Shown here piece by piece: positions 6,645 to 15,323 of a stretch of DNA of 22,719 bases. The stretch's first letter is position 1. Each line of letters starts with the position of its first letter. The position numbers were made by a program, and so were the translations under genes. The stretch is from positions 1 to 22,719 of the forward strand of contig CANDJX010000007.1 in the NCBI GenBank assembly GCA_947385185.1, written 5' to 3'. The notes under the pieces were generated by a model. That model saw nothing but the letters and a program-made list of their open reading frames with translations. It was not told the origin of the DNA and ran no database searches. The stretch comes from an uncultured Clostridia bacterium (GTDB lineage: Bacteria > Bacillota > Clostridia > Christensenellales > Pumilibacteraceae).

Positions 6645-7826
6645 ATGATACAACGTGAACATTACATCGAGCAAGTTCGTCCTTTTTACGAATCCGATCT
6701 GATTAAAATCATTACGGGTATACGCAGATGCGGTAAGTCGGTCATTATGGAGCAGATCATGAGAGAGATCGGCGAAAATACCGATAACATTATTTATCTT
6801 AATTTCGAAGATAAAAAAGTATCGGCGAATATAACCGATGCCGAAAAATTGATTTCGTATGTGGAAGAAAACAGGAAGAGCGGAAAATGCTATTTGTTTT
6901 TCGATGAAGTGCAGATGATTGACGGGTGGCAGGACGCGTGCAAGACTTTGAGACTTTACGATAATTCGCTGTTTATTACGGGCTCGAATTCCAAACTTTT
7001 ATCCGGCGAATTTACCAAAGAACTTTCGGGCAGGTACGTGGCTTTCCGTGTCAGACCTTTTGTTTATAAAGAAATCGAGGAATACTGCGCCGAGCTCGGA
7101 AAAGAAGCGTCGGTTACGGATTATCTCGTGTGGGGAGGCTTCCCGAAACGGTTCGAATTCGATTCTTCCGAAGCGCAGAACAGATACCTGAACGATCTGG
7201 ATGATACGATAGTCGTCAATGATTTGATCGGGCGACATAAGATACGGAAAGAAAGTTTATTCAGAAGTCTTGTGAATTTTATATTGCGGAACAACAGCCG
7301 GATTCTTTCCGCAAACTCCATTCGCGATTATATCGTGCGGGAGCATACGGGTTGTTCGGTAAATACGATAATGAAATATATAGAATACCTGAAAGAGGCG
7401 TATATTATCGAGTCGATAAAACAGTATTCGGCGAAAACCAAAAAAGAACTGTCGTATTATTCGAAGATATACGACGCCGACGTTTGTTTTAATTCCATAC
7501 GTTGCATGAATAACCGTTTCGATCTCACGCATAATCTGGAAAATATCGTATATAACGAGCTTGTTTATATGGGTTACGAGATATATGTATATAACAACGG
7601 GGGAAAGGAAATAGACTTCATCGCGATAAAGGAAACGAAACAATATTACGTGCAGGTTGCATATAGCGTTGCCGAGGACAAAGCGTACCAGAGAGAGTTT
7701 TCCGCGTTCAGGAATACGGATAATCTTTCGCAGAAAATCATTATTACAAACGACGATATAGACTATTCGACAAGCGTCGTAAGACATATCAGGTTGAAAG
7801 ATTTTCTGAAAATGGAAAGTCTGTAA
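6645..7826 (+). CDS. AAA+ ATPase with C-terminal DUF4143 domain (copy 1)
   Basis: The protein has 393 residues. ATG 6645 is chosen because it follows GGGGTGG and lies just downstream of a consensus promoter; the frame extends back to 6576, but that runs through the promoter. The Walker A motif is GIRRCGKS (25-32) and Walker B is YLFFDEVQ (83-90). Sensor 1 is TGSNS (112-116), and ELSGR (126-130) carries a probable arginine residue for catalysis. LVWGGFP (161-167) marks the junction to a helical winged-helix-like region with RHKIRKESLFRSL and SANSIRDY. The C-terminal part (LENIVYNEL at 298-306, KEIDFIAI at 321-328, YVQV at 335-338) resembles a PD-(D/E)XK nuclease fold, but the usual E-x-K is Q-V-A, so it is probably inactive as a nuclease. 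The family's function is unknown. A paralogue lies at 15488-16687. Confidence 0.88.
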   Translation: MIQREHYIEQVRPFYESDLIKIITGIRRCGKSVIMEQIMREIGENTDNIIYLNFEDKKVSANITDAEKLISYVEENRKSGKCYLFFDEVQMIDGWQDACKTLRLYDNSLFITGSNSKLLSGEFTKELSGRYVAFRVRPFVYKEIEEYCAELGKEASVTDYLVWGGFPKRFEFDSSEAQNRYLNDLDDTIVVNDLIGRHKIRKESLFRSLVNFILRNNSRILSANSIRDYIVREHTGCSVNTIMKYIEYLKEAYIIESIKQYSAKTKKELSYYSKIYDADVCFNSIRCMNNRFDLTHNLENIVYNELVYMGYEIYVYNNGGKEIDFIAIKETKQYYVQVAYSVAEDKAYQREFSAFRNTDNLSQKIIITNDDIDYSTSVVRHIRLKDFLKMESL

Positions 7827-7845
7827 AAACAGACGCAGAGTATAT

Positions 7846-7890
7846 GTGAAACAAAATCATGGAAAACGTTTGATTTTGTTTCACTTTTTT
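7846..7890. terminator. Bidirectional terminator between ATPase 1 and the AraC regulator
   Basis: A perfect 14-base stem, GTGAAACAAAATCA (7846-7859) with TGATTTTGTTTCAC (7871-7884), is followed by six T. It lies between two convergent genes; the regulator's stop codon is at 7889-7891. Confidence 0.85.
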
Positions 7891-8734
7891 ATTCGCCTTT
7901 TCTGAGCTTCGCGCGGTATTTGCCGGGCGGAGTGCCGACCGCTTTGCGAAAGAGTTTGCAGAAATAGTTATAGTCGTCAACGCCGACTTCGCGGGCGATC
8001 GCGGTGACTGTGGCGTTCTCGTCCGACATGAGTTCTTTGGCGCGCTCGACGCGTTTATACGTGACGTATTGCGCTATGCCCATTCCGAACGACTGTATGG
8101 ATATTTGATACAGCTTCGTCCGGGAGATGAAGAAGTGGCGGCAGATCGTATCGCTGTCGAGTTTTTCGGTCAGGTTTTTTTCAATGAACGTATTGATGCG
8201 GCTCGAGATGTCGTCGTTTTTCCAGCTCGCAAGGTTGGAAATCTGCACATACGAGGCTATCGCGTCGAGCAGTCGCGCGGATGCCGTGATTTTTTCGAGC
8301 GAGTGCTTTTTTATCTTTCGCACCGCGTTTTCCGTTTCCGCCTCGTCGTAGCCGTATGCGGCGCAGCGTCGCACCACTTCCGCGACCGCCTCGTCGTAGC
8401 CTTCCGCCGGCATCATGTGCGCAAAGATCGCGTAACCTATAACGCCGCCGCCCAGGCGTATGGGCGTTATTTCTTCGGTCAGTCCGGCGTGGCAGGTGTA
8501 TATGTGCGGCTCGCGCAGTTTTTTCGCGCGTTTGCACGCTTCGTTGTCGCAATTTTTGCACGCCGCCGCGCCTTTCTGAGTGCTTCTGACGAGTTTGCAT
8601 ATATCGGGCAGATCGGCGGGATATTCGGTCACCATGCGGAATTCGTCGTCGAATACGGATATGCGTATGCCGACCACCGTATAGAAGTCTTTAAGCAGGT
8701 CGTTCAGTCTGTTTTTTTCAAACGAGCTTATCAT
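7889..8734 (-). CDS. PocR-domain AraC-family regulator of the pentose locus
   Basis: The protein has 281 residues, starting at the CAT at 8732-8734 behind GGGAGGAAAAT on the minus strand. Residues about 5-150 form a PocR-type sensory domain. It includes the cysteines C46, C59, C62, C67 and C81 within CKLVRSTQKGAAACKNC and YTCHAGLTEEITPI, a cluster typical of this domain and possibly ligand- or metal-binding. Two helix-turn-helix units follow: about 192-212 (LDSDTICRHFFISRTKLYQ) and 241-262. The AraC signature GVDDYNYFCKLFRKAVGTPP lies at 251-270. It is transcribed away from tkt-xylA-xylB-GH43 from a back-to-back promoter, so it most likely senses a pentose or pentose derivative and controls that operon. 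The ligand is inferred, not visible. Confidence 0.88.
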   Translation of the reverse strand: MISSFEKNRLNDLLKDFYTVVGIRISVFDDEFRMVTEYPADLPDICKLVRSTQKGAAACKNCDNEACKRAKKLREPHIYTCHAGLTEEITPIRLGGGVIGYAIFAHMMPAEGYDEAVAEVVRRCAAYGYDEAETENAVRKIKKHSLEKITASARLLDAIASYVQISNLASWKNDDISSRINTFIEKNLTEKLDSDTICRHFFISRTKLYQISIQSFGMGIAQYVTYKRVERAKELMSDENATVTAIAREVGVDDYNYFCKLFRKAVGTPPGKYRAKLRKGE

Positions 8735-8751
8735 ATTTTCCTCCCGATTTT

Positions 8752-8787
8752 GTCGAAATATGTCCGAAAGCGTCGAAAAACGTCCGA
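8752..8787. promoter_or_regulatory. Two direct repeats, likely AraC-type operator half-sites
   Basis: GTCGAAATATGTCCGA (8752-8767) and GTCGAAAAACGTCCGA (8772-8787) agree at 13 of 16 positions with a 20-base period. AraC-family proteins commonly bind direct repeats spaced about two helical turns. They lie in the regulator's leader and 70-105 bases upstream of the transketolase -35 box. Confidence 0.6.
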
Positions 8788-8828
8788 TTATGTGCGTGTT
8801 TTACGGACAATACTTCAAATCATGAACA

Positions 8829-8858
8829 ATTATACCATAAATGAGTGGATTTTGTCTA
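8829..8858 (-). promoter_or_regulatory. Promoter of the PocR/AraC regulator
   Basis: On the minus strand TAGACA (8858-8853) and TATAAT (8834-8829) have an 18-base spacer. The transcript would start near 8822 and carry a leader of about 88 bases that includes the direct repeats. Its -35 box overlaps that of the divergent transketolase promoter. Confidence 0.6.
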
Positions 8859-8885
8859 TACATTCGGCATAATTTTTTTTATAAT
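8857..8885 (+). promoter_or_regulatory. Promoter of the tkt-xylA-xylB-GH43 operon
   Basis: TATACA (8857-8862) and TATAAT (8880-8885) are 17 bases apart. The -35 box is imperfect, as expected for an activator-dependent promoter. The ATG lies about 34 bases downstream of the -10 box. Confidence 0.55.
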
Positions 8886-8918
8886 TTTATTGTAATAAAA
8901 TTCAAGGCAGGGACAGGT

Positions 8919-10904
8919 ATGGATAAGACCATGCAGGATGTAATCAAATCGGTAAGAGTTCTTTCCGCCGAGCAGGTGGAGAAAGCCAAAAGCGGGCATC
9001 CCGGCACGCCGCTCGGCGCGGCTCCGGTGATCGCGACGCTGTTCGGGAAGTTTATGAAGATTTCTCCGAACGATCCGGATTTTTTCGACCGCGACAGGTT
9101 CGTACTGTCGTCCGGTCACGCGTCGGCGATGTTGTATTCTATTCTGCACGTATGCGGCTACGACGTAAAAAAAGAAGATCTCGAGTCTTTCCGTCAGTAC
9201 GGAAGCCGTACTCCCGGTCACCCCGAAGTCGGCGTGACTCCGGGCGTGGACTGTTCGACCGGTCCGCTCGGGCAGGGCGTAGCAGACGCGGTGGGCATGG
9301 CGCTTGCCGAACGTATGCTCGCCGCGAAATTCAATAAGCCGGGCTGCAACCTCGTCGATCATTATACGTATGCGTTCTGCGGCGACGGGTGCATGATGGA
9401 AGGGATCGAGAACGAAGCGGCGTCGCTTGCCGGGCTGTGGAAACTCGGTAAGCTAATAGTAATATACGACAGCAACCGCATAACGATAGAGGGCGGCACG
9501 GACGTATCGTTCGTCGAGGACGTAGCCGCGCGGCATAAGGCGCTCGGCTGGCACGTCGTGCGCGCGGGAAACGCCGAAAACGTAGACGCGGTCGCCGAAG
9601 CCATCGCGGCGGCGAAAGCCGAGGACGGCAGACCGTCGCTCGTCATCGTGTCGTCCACCATAGGATTCGGAGCGCCGAACGCGGGTACGAGTTCGGTACA
9701 CGGCGCGCCGCTCGGCGAGGCGGGAATGCGCGCGCTTAAAGAAGCGCTCGACTGGAAATGCGAACCGTTCGAAGTTCCGGAGTCCGTCAAAGCGTTCGCC
9801 GCGGACATGAAAAAGAAAGGCGATAAGTACGTGCGCGAATGGAAGGACGAACTCGCCAAAGCCGAGAAGCAATATCCCGCGCTCGTTAAGGAGTTCCGGG
9901 AGTGGCTCGACGGCAGCGCGGCGAAAGCCGCCGCGGAGTCGGACGAACTGTTCGACGTTTCCGCCGCTCCCGCGGCGACGCGCAATCTCTGCGGGGAACT
10001 GCTCGGCAAAATCGATAAGCTCGTGCCGAATTTCGTGGGCGGATCCGCCGACCTTGCGCCTTCCAACTGCACCGCGATCAAAGGACGCGAATATTATTCG
10101 CCCAATTCGTCGGGAGGAAAGGCGATCCATTTCGGCGTGCGCGAACACGCGATGGCGGCGGTGTGCAACGGTCTGGCTCTGCACGGCGGTCTGCGCCCGT
10201 TCTGCGCGACGTTCTTCGTTTTCTCGGACTATATGAAATATTCGGTGCGCATGAGCGCGATCATGAAGCTGCCTGTGACGTATATACTTTCGCACGATTC
10301 TATAGGCGTGGGCGAGGACGGACCGACTCATCAGCCCGTCGAACAGCTCGCTTCGCTTCGGAGCATACCCGGCGTTTACGTTTACCGTCCGTGCGACGGA
10401 ACCGAAACGGCGGCGGCGTTCGCCCGCGCGCTTACCGCGTCCGCGCCGACGGCGATAGTGACGAGCAGGCAGAAACTCGCCGCGCACGGACTTTCGACGA
10501 GAGAAGGCGCGCTGAAAGGCGGATACGTGCTTATGTCCGGCAGGAAGAAAACGCCGGACGTGATACTGATGGCGAGCGGAAGCGAAGTCGGTCTGTGCCT
10601 GGAAGCGGCGGGAAAGCTGGAAGAAAAGGGCGTAGCCGCGCGTGTTGTATCGATGCCGTGCATGGATCTGTTCGACGAGCAGAGCGAGGAATATAAGGAA
10701 AGCGTATTGCCGAAAAGCGTGCGCGCCCGCGTCGCGGTCGAAGCGGCAAGCAGTATGTGTTGGGGCAAGTATGCGGGACTGGACGGCGCGTACGTCTGCA
10801 TGGATACGTTCGGCGAATCCGCGCCCGCGGGTAAGCTGTTCGAAAAATTCGGTTTTACGGCTGAAAACGTAACAAAGGCGGCTTTGTCCGTCCTCGGAAA
10901 ATAA
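8919..10904 (+). CDS. tkt: Transketolase
   Basis: The protein has 661 residues, the normal length. ATG 8919 is chosen over the upstream open frame because MDKTMQDVIKSVRVLSAEQV aligns with the start of other transketolases. Thiamine-diphosphate and substrate residues are visible: SGHPGTPLG with H27, SSGHAS with H67, TPGHP with H101, the GDGCMMEG cofactor motif (155-162), and catalytic E409 in HFGVREHAM. HDSIGVGEDGPTHQP (459-473) is the C-terminal signature. The enzyme moves two-carbon units between ketose and aldose phosphates, linking xylulose 5-phosphate to glycolysis in the cytoplasm. It is the first gene of the xyl operon. It may be a dedicated pentose-induced copy or the only one in the genome; the window cannot tell. 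Confidence 0.95.
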   Translation: MDKTMQDVIKSVRVLSAEQVEKAKSGHPGTPLGAAPVIATLFGKFMKISPNDPDFFDRDRFVLSSGHASAMLYSILHVCGYDVKKEDLESFRQYGSRTPGHPEVGVTPGVDCSTGPLGQGVADAVGMALAERMLAAKFNKPGCNLVDHYTYAFCGDGCMMEGIENEAASLAGLWKLGKLIVIYDSNRITIEGGTDVSFVEDVAARHKALGWHVVRAGNAENVDAVAEAIAAAKAEDGRPSLVIVSSTIGFGAPNAGTSSVHGAPLGEAGMRALKEALDWKCEPFEVPESVKAFAADMKKKGDKYVREWKDELAKAEKQYPALVKEFREWLDGSAAKAAAESDELFDVSAAPAATRNLCGELLGKIDKLVPNFVGGSADLAPSNCTAIKGREYYSPNSSGGKAIHFGVREHAMAAVCNGLALHGGLRPFCATFFVFSDYMKYSVRMSAIMKLPVTYILSHDSIGVGEDGPTHQPVEQLASLRSIPGVYVYRPCDGTETAAAFARALTASAPTAIVTSRQKLAAHGLSTREGALKGGYVLMSGRKKTPDVILMASGSEVGLCLEAAGKLEEKGVAARVVSMPCMDLFDEQSEEYKESVLPKSVRARVAVEAASSMCWGKYAGLDGAYVCMDTFGESAPAGKLFEKFGFTAENVTKAALSVLGK

Positions 10905-10927
10905 AAAACGAAAAAAGGAGCGAAACC

Positions 10928-12244
10928 ATGAAAGAAACGTTTAAGGAGATCCCCGTTATCAGATACGAGGGAGCTAAGAGCAAGAACGAGCTTGCGTTCA
11001 AGTATTACGACGCGGATAAGGTCGTTCTCGGCAAAAAGATGAGCGAACATCTGCCGTTCGCCATGGCGTGGTGGCATAACCTCTGCGCTACCGGCGCGGA
11101 TATGTTCGGTCGCGGCACGGCGGATAAGTCGTTCGGCGCTGCCGAGGGAACGATGGAGCACGCCAAAGCCAAAGTGGACGCTGGCTTCGAGTTCATGAAA
11201 AAACTCGGCATAAAGTATTTCTGTTTCCACGACGTCGATCTCGTACCCGAAGCGGACGACATCAAAGAAACCAACCGCCGCCTCGACGAAGTGACCGATT
11301 ACATACTCGAAAAGATGCAGGGCACGGACATCAAGTGTCTGTGGGGCACGGCGAATATGTTCGGCAATCCCCGCTATATGAACGGCGCGGGTTCGACCAA
11401 CAGCGCGGACGTGTATGCGTTCGCGGCGGCTCAGGTCAAAAAAGCGCTCGAGCTTACCGTCAAGCTCGGCGGGCGCGGATACGTGTTCTGGGGCGGCAGA
11501 GAAGGCTATGAAACGCTTATGAACACGGACATGAAGTTCGAACAGGAAAACATAGCTTACCTTATGAAAATGGCGGTCGAGTACGGGCGCAGTATCGGGT
11601 TTAAGGGCGATTTTTATATCGAACCGAAGCCGAAGGAGCCCATGAAACATCAGTACGATTTCGACGCCGCTACCGCTATAGGTTTCCTCAAGGCGCACGG
11701 ACTCGACAAGGATTTCAAGATGAATATCGAAGCCAATCACGCCACGCTTGCCGGACATACGTTCGAGCACGATCTGCGCGTGTCCGCAATCAACGGTATG
11801 CTCGGGTCGATCGACGCCAACCAGGGCGATTTCCTGCTCGGTTGGGATACCGACGAATTCCCGTACGACGTTTATACCGCAACGAAAGCGATGTACGAAG
11901 TGCTTAAGGCGGGCGGAGTGACCGGGGGATTCAATTTCGACGCGAAGAACCGTCGTCCGTCGTATACCGTCGAGGATATGTTCAAAGGCTATATACTCGG
12001 CATGGATACGTTCGCGCTCGGGCTTCTCAAAGCCGCCGCTATAATAGAGGACGGCAGACTGGAGCAGTTCATTGAGAACAAATACTCGTCTTTTAAGTCG
12101 GGCATGGGCAAAAAGATCGCAGACCGCAAGACTTCGCTTGCCGAGCTTGCGGAGTATGCGGCTAAACTCGGCGCGCCCGAGCTTCCCGGCAGCGGCAATC
12201 AGGAAGGACTCGAGTCGATATTCAATCAGATACTTTTCGGCTGA
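10928..12244 (+). CDS. xylA: Xylose isomerase (class II)
   Basis: The protein has 438 residues from ATG 10928 behind AAAAAAGGAG, 23 bases after transketolase. It interconverts D-xylose and D-xylulose. All expected active-site residues are present and fall at the same numbers as in the E. coli-type class II enzyme: H101 and D104 in FCFHDVDL, E232 in IEPKPKEP, E268 and H271 in NIEANHATLAGHTF, and D296, D307 and D309 in DANQGDFLLGWDTDEFP. D338 lies in GGFNFDAK. The long N-terminal extension is that of class II. The substrate would come from the GH43 product or imported xylose. Its stop codon is the first base of a long hairpin before xylB. Confidence 0.97.
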   Translation: MKETFKEIPVIRYEGAKSKNELAFKYYDADKVVLGKKMSEHLPFAMAWWHNLCATGADMFGRGTADKSFGAAEGTMEHAKAKVDAGFEFMKKLGIKYFCFHDVDLVPEADDIKETNRRLDEVTDYILEKMQGTDIKCLWGTANMFGNPRYMNGAGSTNSADVYAFAAAQVKKALELTVKLGGRGYVFWGGREGYETLMNTDMKFEQENIAYLMKMAVEYGRSIGFKGDFYIEPKPKEPMKHQYDFDAATAIGFLKAHGLDKDFKMNIEANHATLAGHTFEHDLRVSAINGMLGSIDANQGDFLLGWDTDEFPYDVYTATKAMYEVLKAGGVTGGFNFDAKNRRPSYTVEDMFKGYILGMDTFALGLLKAAAIIEDGRLEQFIENKYSSFKSGMGKKIADRKTSLAELAEYAAKLGAPELPGSGNQEGLESIFNQILFG

Positions 12245-12296
12245 AACCGAACGGGCGAAGGGAAGCCGCAGACGCGGTTTCTCTTCGATTCGGTTT
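12244..12296 (+). promoter_or_regulatory. Intercistronic xylA-xylB hairpin
   Basis: AAACCGAA (12244-12251) pairs with TTCGGTTT (12289-12296). Inside it CGAAGGGAAGCCGC (12256-12269) pairs with GCGGTTTCTCTTCG (12274-12287) through 14 continuous pairs, two of them G-U, around the loop AGAC. A small asymmetric bulge (CGGG opposite A) joins the two stems. No T-run follows, so mRNA stabilisation or processing of the xylA message is more likely than simple termination. Confidence 0.7.
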
Positions 12297-12317
12297 ACCG
12301 AACTGCGAGGTCAGAAA

Positions 12318-13799
12318 ATGAATACGTATATAGGCGTCGATCTGGGCACGAGCGCGGTTAAACTTCTGCTCGTCGGCTCGGACGGCGGTATTTTGAAAGA
12401 AACGCAGGAAAGCTATCCGGTGTTTTATCCGAAAGGGGGCTGGAGCGAACAGAACCCCGAGGACTGGATGAAGGCGATACGCCGCGGCATGAAAACTTTG
12501 CTCGCCGGGATCGATCCTTCCGACGTAAAGGGTATATCGTTCGGCGGGCAGATGCACGGACTGGTCGCGCTCGGGCGGTCGGACGAAGTCGTGCGTCCCG
12601 CAATACTCTGGAACGACGGGCGCACCGCCGAAGAAACGGCGTACCTGAACGACGTCATAGGCAAACGCAAACTGTCCGAACTTACCGCGAACATCGCTTT
12701 CGCCGGGTTCACCGCGCCCAAAATTCTGTGGCTGAAAAAGCACGAGCCGGAGAATTTCGCGCGGATCGCAAAGATCATGCTTCCGAAAGATTACGTCGCG
12801 TATATGATGTGCGGCACGCACTGCACCGATTATTCGGACGCGAGCGGCACGCTCCTTCTCGACGTAAAGAACGGGAAATGGTCGGACGAAATGTGCGAAA
12901 TCTGCGGCGTGAAAAAAGAATGGCTTCCGAAGCTGTACGATTCGTACGAGGTCGTCGGTACGCTTAAGCCCGACGTCGCGAAGCAACTCGGACTTTCCCC
13001 GTCGGTCAGAGTCGTAGCCGGCGCGGGGGATAACGCCGCCGCGGCCGTCGGCACGGGCACGGTAGGCGACGGCGCGTGCAATATTTCGCTCGGTACGAGC
13101 GGGACGATATTCGTTTCGTCGGGCTCGTTCGGAGTGGATAAAGCCAATTCGCTCCATTCTTTCCGCCACGCGGACGGCAAGTTTCACCTAATGGGTTGCA
13201 TACTTTCAGCCGCGTCGTGCAACAAGTGGTGGGTGGAGGATATACTCCGCTCCGACCACGGCGTCGAACAGAAGGACATGACGCCGCTGCTCGGAAAGAA
13301 CGACGTTTATTTCCTGCCGTACATGATGGGCGAGCGCAGTCCGCACAACGACGTGGACGCGCGCAGTATGTTCGTCGGAATGCGTCCGGACTCGACCCGC
13401 GCAAATCTCGGTCTTGCGGTAATGGAAGGCGTTGCGTACGCTCTCCGCGACTGTCTTGAAGTCGCCAGAGACAGCGGCGTTAGAGTGAGCCGTACCCGCA
13501 TATGCGGCGGCGGGGCGCGCAGCGAGCTGTGGCGCACGGTCGTTGCCAACGTGTTCGGTATTCCCGTCGATACGGTTTGCACCGAAAAGGGTCCGTCGTT
13601 CGGCGCGGCGCTTCTGGCGATGGTCGGTTGCGGCGAGTACGCTTCGGTCGAAGCCGCCTGCGAAAAGTGCGTTTCGCTTCGGTCTGCGGTTTTACCCGAC
13701 GAAAAGCTGGTCAAATCGTACGAAAAAGGTTATAATGTCTATAGATCGCTTTATCCCGCGATGAAAGACGTGTTCAAGCTCATGAAGAACATGGGATAA
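12318..13799 (+). CDS. xylB: Xylulokinase (FGGY family)
   Basis: The protein has 493 residues from ATG 12318 after GCGAGG. The frame is open upstream to 12072, but that part overlaps xylA. It phosphorylates D-xylulose to xylulose 5-phosphate with ATP. The phosphate-binding strand is GVDLGTSAVK (6-15), and the substrate loop GGQMHGLV (76-83) carries M79-H80. The sugar-contacting ILWNDGRT lies at 97-104, and the catalytic base is D238 in VVAGAGDNAAAAVGTG. NISLGTSGTIFVSS and GGGARSELWRTVVANVFG are the C-terminal ATP-site signatures. The length is typical. It follows xylA directly and precedes GH43 by 23 bases. Confidence 0.96.
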   Translation: MNTYIGVDLGTSAVKLLLVGSDGGILKETQESYPVFYPKGGWSEQNPEDWMKAIRRGMKTLLAGIDPSDVKGISFGGQMHGLVALGRSDEVVRPAILWNDGRTAEETAYLNDVIGKRKLSELTANIAFAGFTAPKILWLKKHEPENFARIAKIMLPKDYVAYMMCGTHCTDYSDASGTLLLDVKNGKWSDEMCEICGVKKEWLPKLYDSYEVVGTLKPDVAKQLGLSPSVRVVAGAGDNAAAAVGTGTVGDGACNISLGTSGTIFVSSGSFGVDKANSLHSFRHADGKFHLMGCILSAASCNKWWVEDILRSDHGVEQKDMTPLLGKNDVYFLPYMMGERSPHNDVDARSMFVGMRPDSTRANLGLAVMEGVAYALRDCLEVARDSGVRVSRTRICGGGARSELWRTVVANVFGIPVDTVCTEKGPSFGAALLAMVGCGEYASVEAACEKCVSLRSAVLPDEKLVKSYEKGYNVYRSLYPAMKDVFKLMKNMG

Positions 13800-13822
13800 A
13801 TAAAATCAAAGAGGAAAATGTC

Positions 13823-15271
13823 ATGAATAAACAGCAAGTGTTCAACCCTTATCTGCCGAGCTGGGAGTATATTCCGGACGGCGAGCCGCATAAGTTCGGC
13901 GACCGCATATACGTTTACGGGTCGCACGACAAATTCGGCGGCAAGACTTTCTGCATGAACGATTACGTGTGCTGGTCCGCGCCCGAAAGCGATCTGTCCG
14001 ACTGGCGGTACGAGGGCGTTATCTGGAAAAAGACCGACGATCCGAAAAACAGAAAGGGCAAGCGTTCGATGTACGCGCCCGATGTTTGCCGGGGTCCGGA
14101 CGGTAAATTCTATCTCTATTATTTCTGCGATTATACCGGGATTATAGGCGTCGCGAGGTGCGACACGCCTGCGGGAAAGTACGAATTCGTGGACTACGTG
14201 CATTATGCCGACGGGACGCTGCTCGGCAAGCGCAAAGGGGATATTTTCCAGTTCGACCCCGGCGTGTACGTCGAGGGCAACAGGACGTATCTCTATACCG
14301 GGTTCTGCCCGACGTTCTATCCGTTCTTCCTTACGGGCGGTAAGCCGCTCAGCCGCAAGGGCGCTATGGTGACCGGGCTCGCGCCGGACATGGTGACCGT
14401 CGCCGTCGAACCGAAATACATCGGAGTGCACTGCAAGCGCAACGCCAAAGGCACGCCGTTCGAGGGTCACGAATTCTTCGAAGCCTCGTCCATGAGAAAA
14501 ATCGGCGATAAATACTATTTCATTTATTCGTCTTTCCTCGGTCACGAGCTTTGTTACGCGACGTGCGATACTCCGGACGGGATTTTCGAGTACGGCGGCA
14601 CGATCGTGAGCATCGGAGATATAGGACTGCGCGGCAGAATGTGTCCGAAAGAGGGCGCGAACTACACCGGCAACACGCACGGGTCTGTCGTCGAGGCGTG
14701 CGGGAAATATTACGTGTTCTATCACCGTCAGACGAACAGACATCAGTTTTCGCGTCAGGCGTGCGCCGAGCAGATCGAGATCGCGCCCGACGGATCCATC
14801 GGTCACGTAGAGGTCACGAGCTGCGGGCTGAACGGCGGTCCGCTCGAGGGCAGGGGCGTGTACGAGGCGCGCATAGCGTGCAATCTTTATTCGCAGAAGG
14901 GCACGAGATTCTATTCCGTGTTCCGCGGCAGAGAGGGTTCGCACCCGTACTTTACGCAGACCGGCGGCGACCGCGAGGACAGCGGCGATCAGTATATCGC
15001 GAACGTGCGCGACGGATCGGTCGCGGGGTATAAGTATTTCATGTTCGACGGCGCGAAGGAAATCGGCGTTACGGTCAAGGGGAACGCCCGCGGCAGAATG
15101 GTCGTATATGCCGAAGAAGGCGGCGAGCCGGTCGCTATCATCGACATAAAACCGAGCAGGGAGTATAAAGAGTTTTCCGCTCCGCTCGCCGTTCCAGACG
15201 GTAAGAGTTCGCTTTTCTTTAAGTACGAAGGAAAAGGACGGCTCGATTTCACGAGCTTCAGACTCGCGTAA
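13823..15271 (+). CDS. GH43 glycosidase with C-terminal CBM6-like domain
   Basis: The protein has 482 residues from ATG 13823 behind AGAGGAAA. It has the five-bladed propeller features of family GH43: a candidate base D19 in WEYIPDGEPH, D145 in FQFDPGVYVEGNRTYLYTG as the pKa-tuning residue, and acid E220 in HEFFEASSMRKIGDKYYFIY. Their spacing fits known GH43 enzymes. APDV (85-88) and HGSVVEACGKYYVFYHR (about 287-303) add support. After about residue 340 a beta-sandwich resembling CBM6 follows (YEARIACN... to GRLDFTSFRLA). There is no signal peptide, so it should act in the cytoplasm on imported xylo- or arabino-oligosaccharides. Beta-xylosidase and alpha-L-arabinofuranosidase are both possible; placement behind xylAB favours xylose release. 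Confidence 0.88.
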   Translation: MNKQQVFNPYLPSWEYIPDGEPHKFGDRIYVYGSHDKFGGKTFCMNDYVCWSAPESDLSDWRYEGVIWKKTDDPKNRKGKRSMYAPDVCRGPDGKFYLYYFCDYTGIIGVARCDTPAGKYEFVDYVHYADGTLLGKRKGDIFQFDPGVYVEGNRTYLYTGFCPTFYPFFLTGGKPLSRKGAMVTGLAPDMVTVAVEPKYIGVHCKRNAKGTPFEGHEFFEASSMRKIGDKYYFIYSSFLGHELCYATCDTPDGIFEYGGTIVSIGDIGLRGRMCPKEGANYTGNTHGSVVEACGKYYVFYHRQTNRHQFSRQACAEQIEIAPDGSIGHVEVTSCGLNGGPLEGRGVYEARIACNLYSQKGTRFYSVFRGREGSHPYFTQTGGDREDSGDQYIANVRDGSVAGYKYFMFDGAKEIGVTVKGNARGRMVVYAEEGGEPVAIIDIKPSREYKEFSAPLAVPDGKSSLFFKYEGKGRLDFTSFRLA

Positions 15272-15323
15272 AAGAGCTGTTGCAAAAAGAGTTCAGGCTC
15301 AAAAAATAAAAATCTCTGCAAAC

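Noticed and set aside
10382..11770. 462-residue open frame opposite transketolase and xylA
   Set aside because: It spans two conserved enzymes in antisense and has no independent support.
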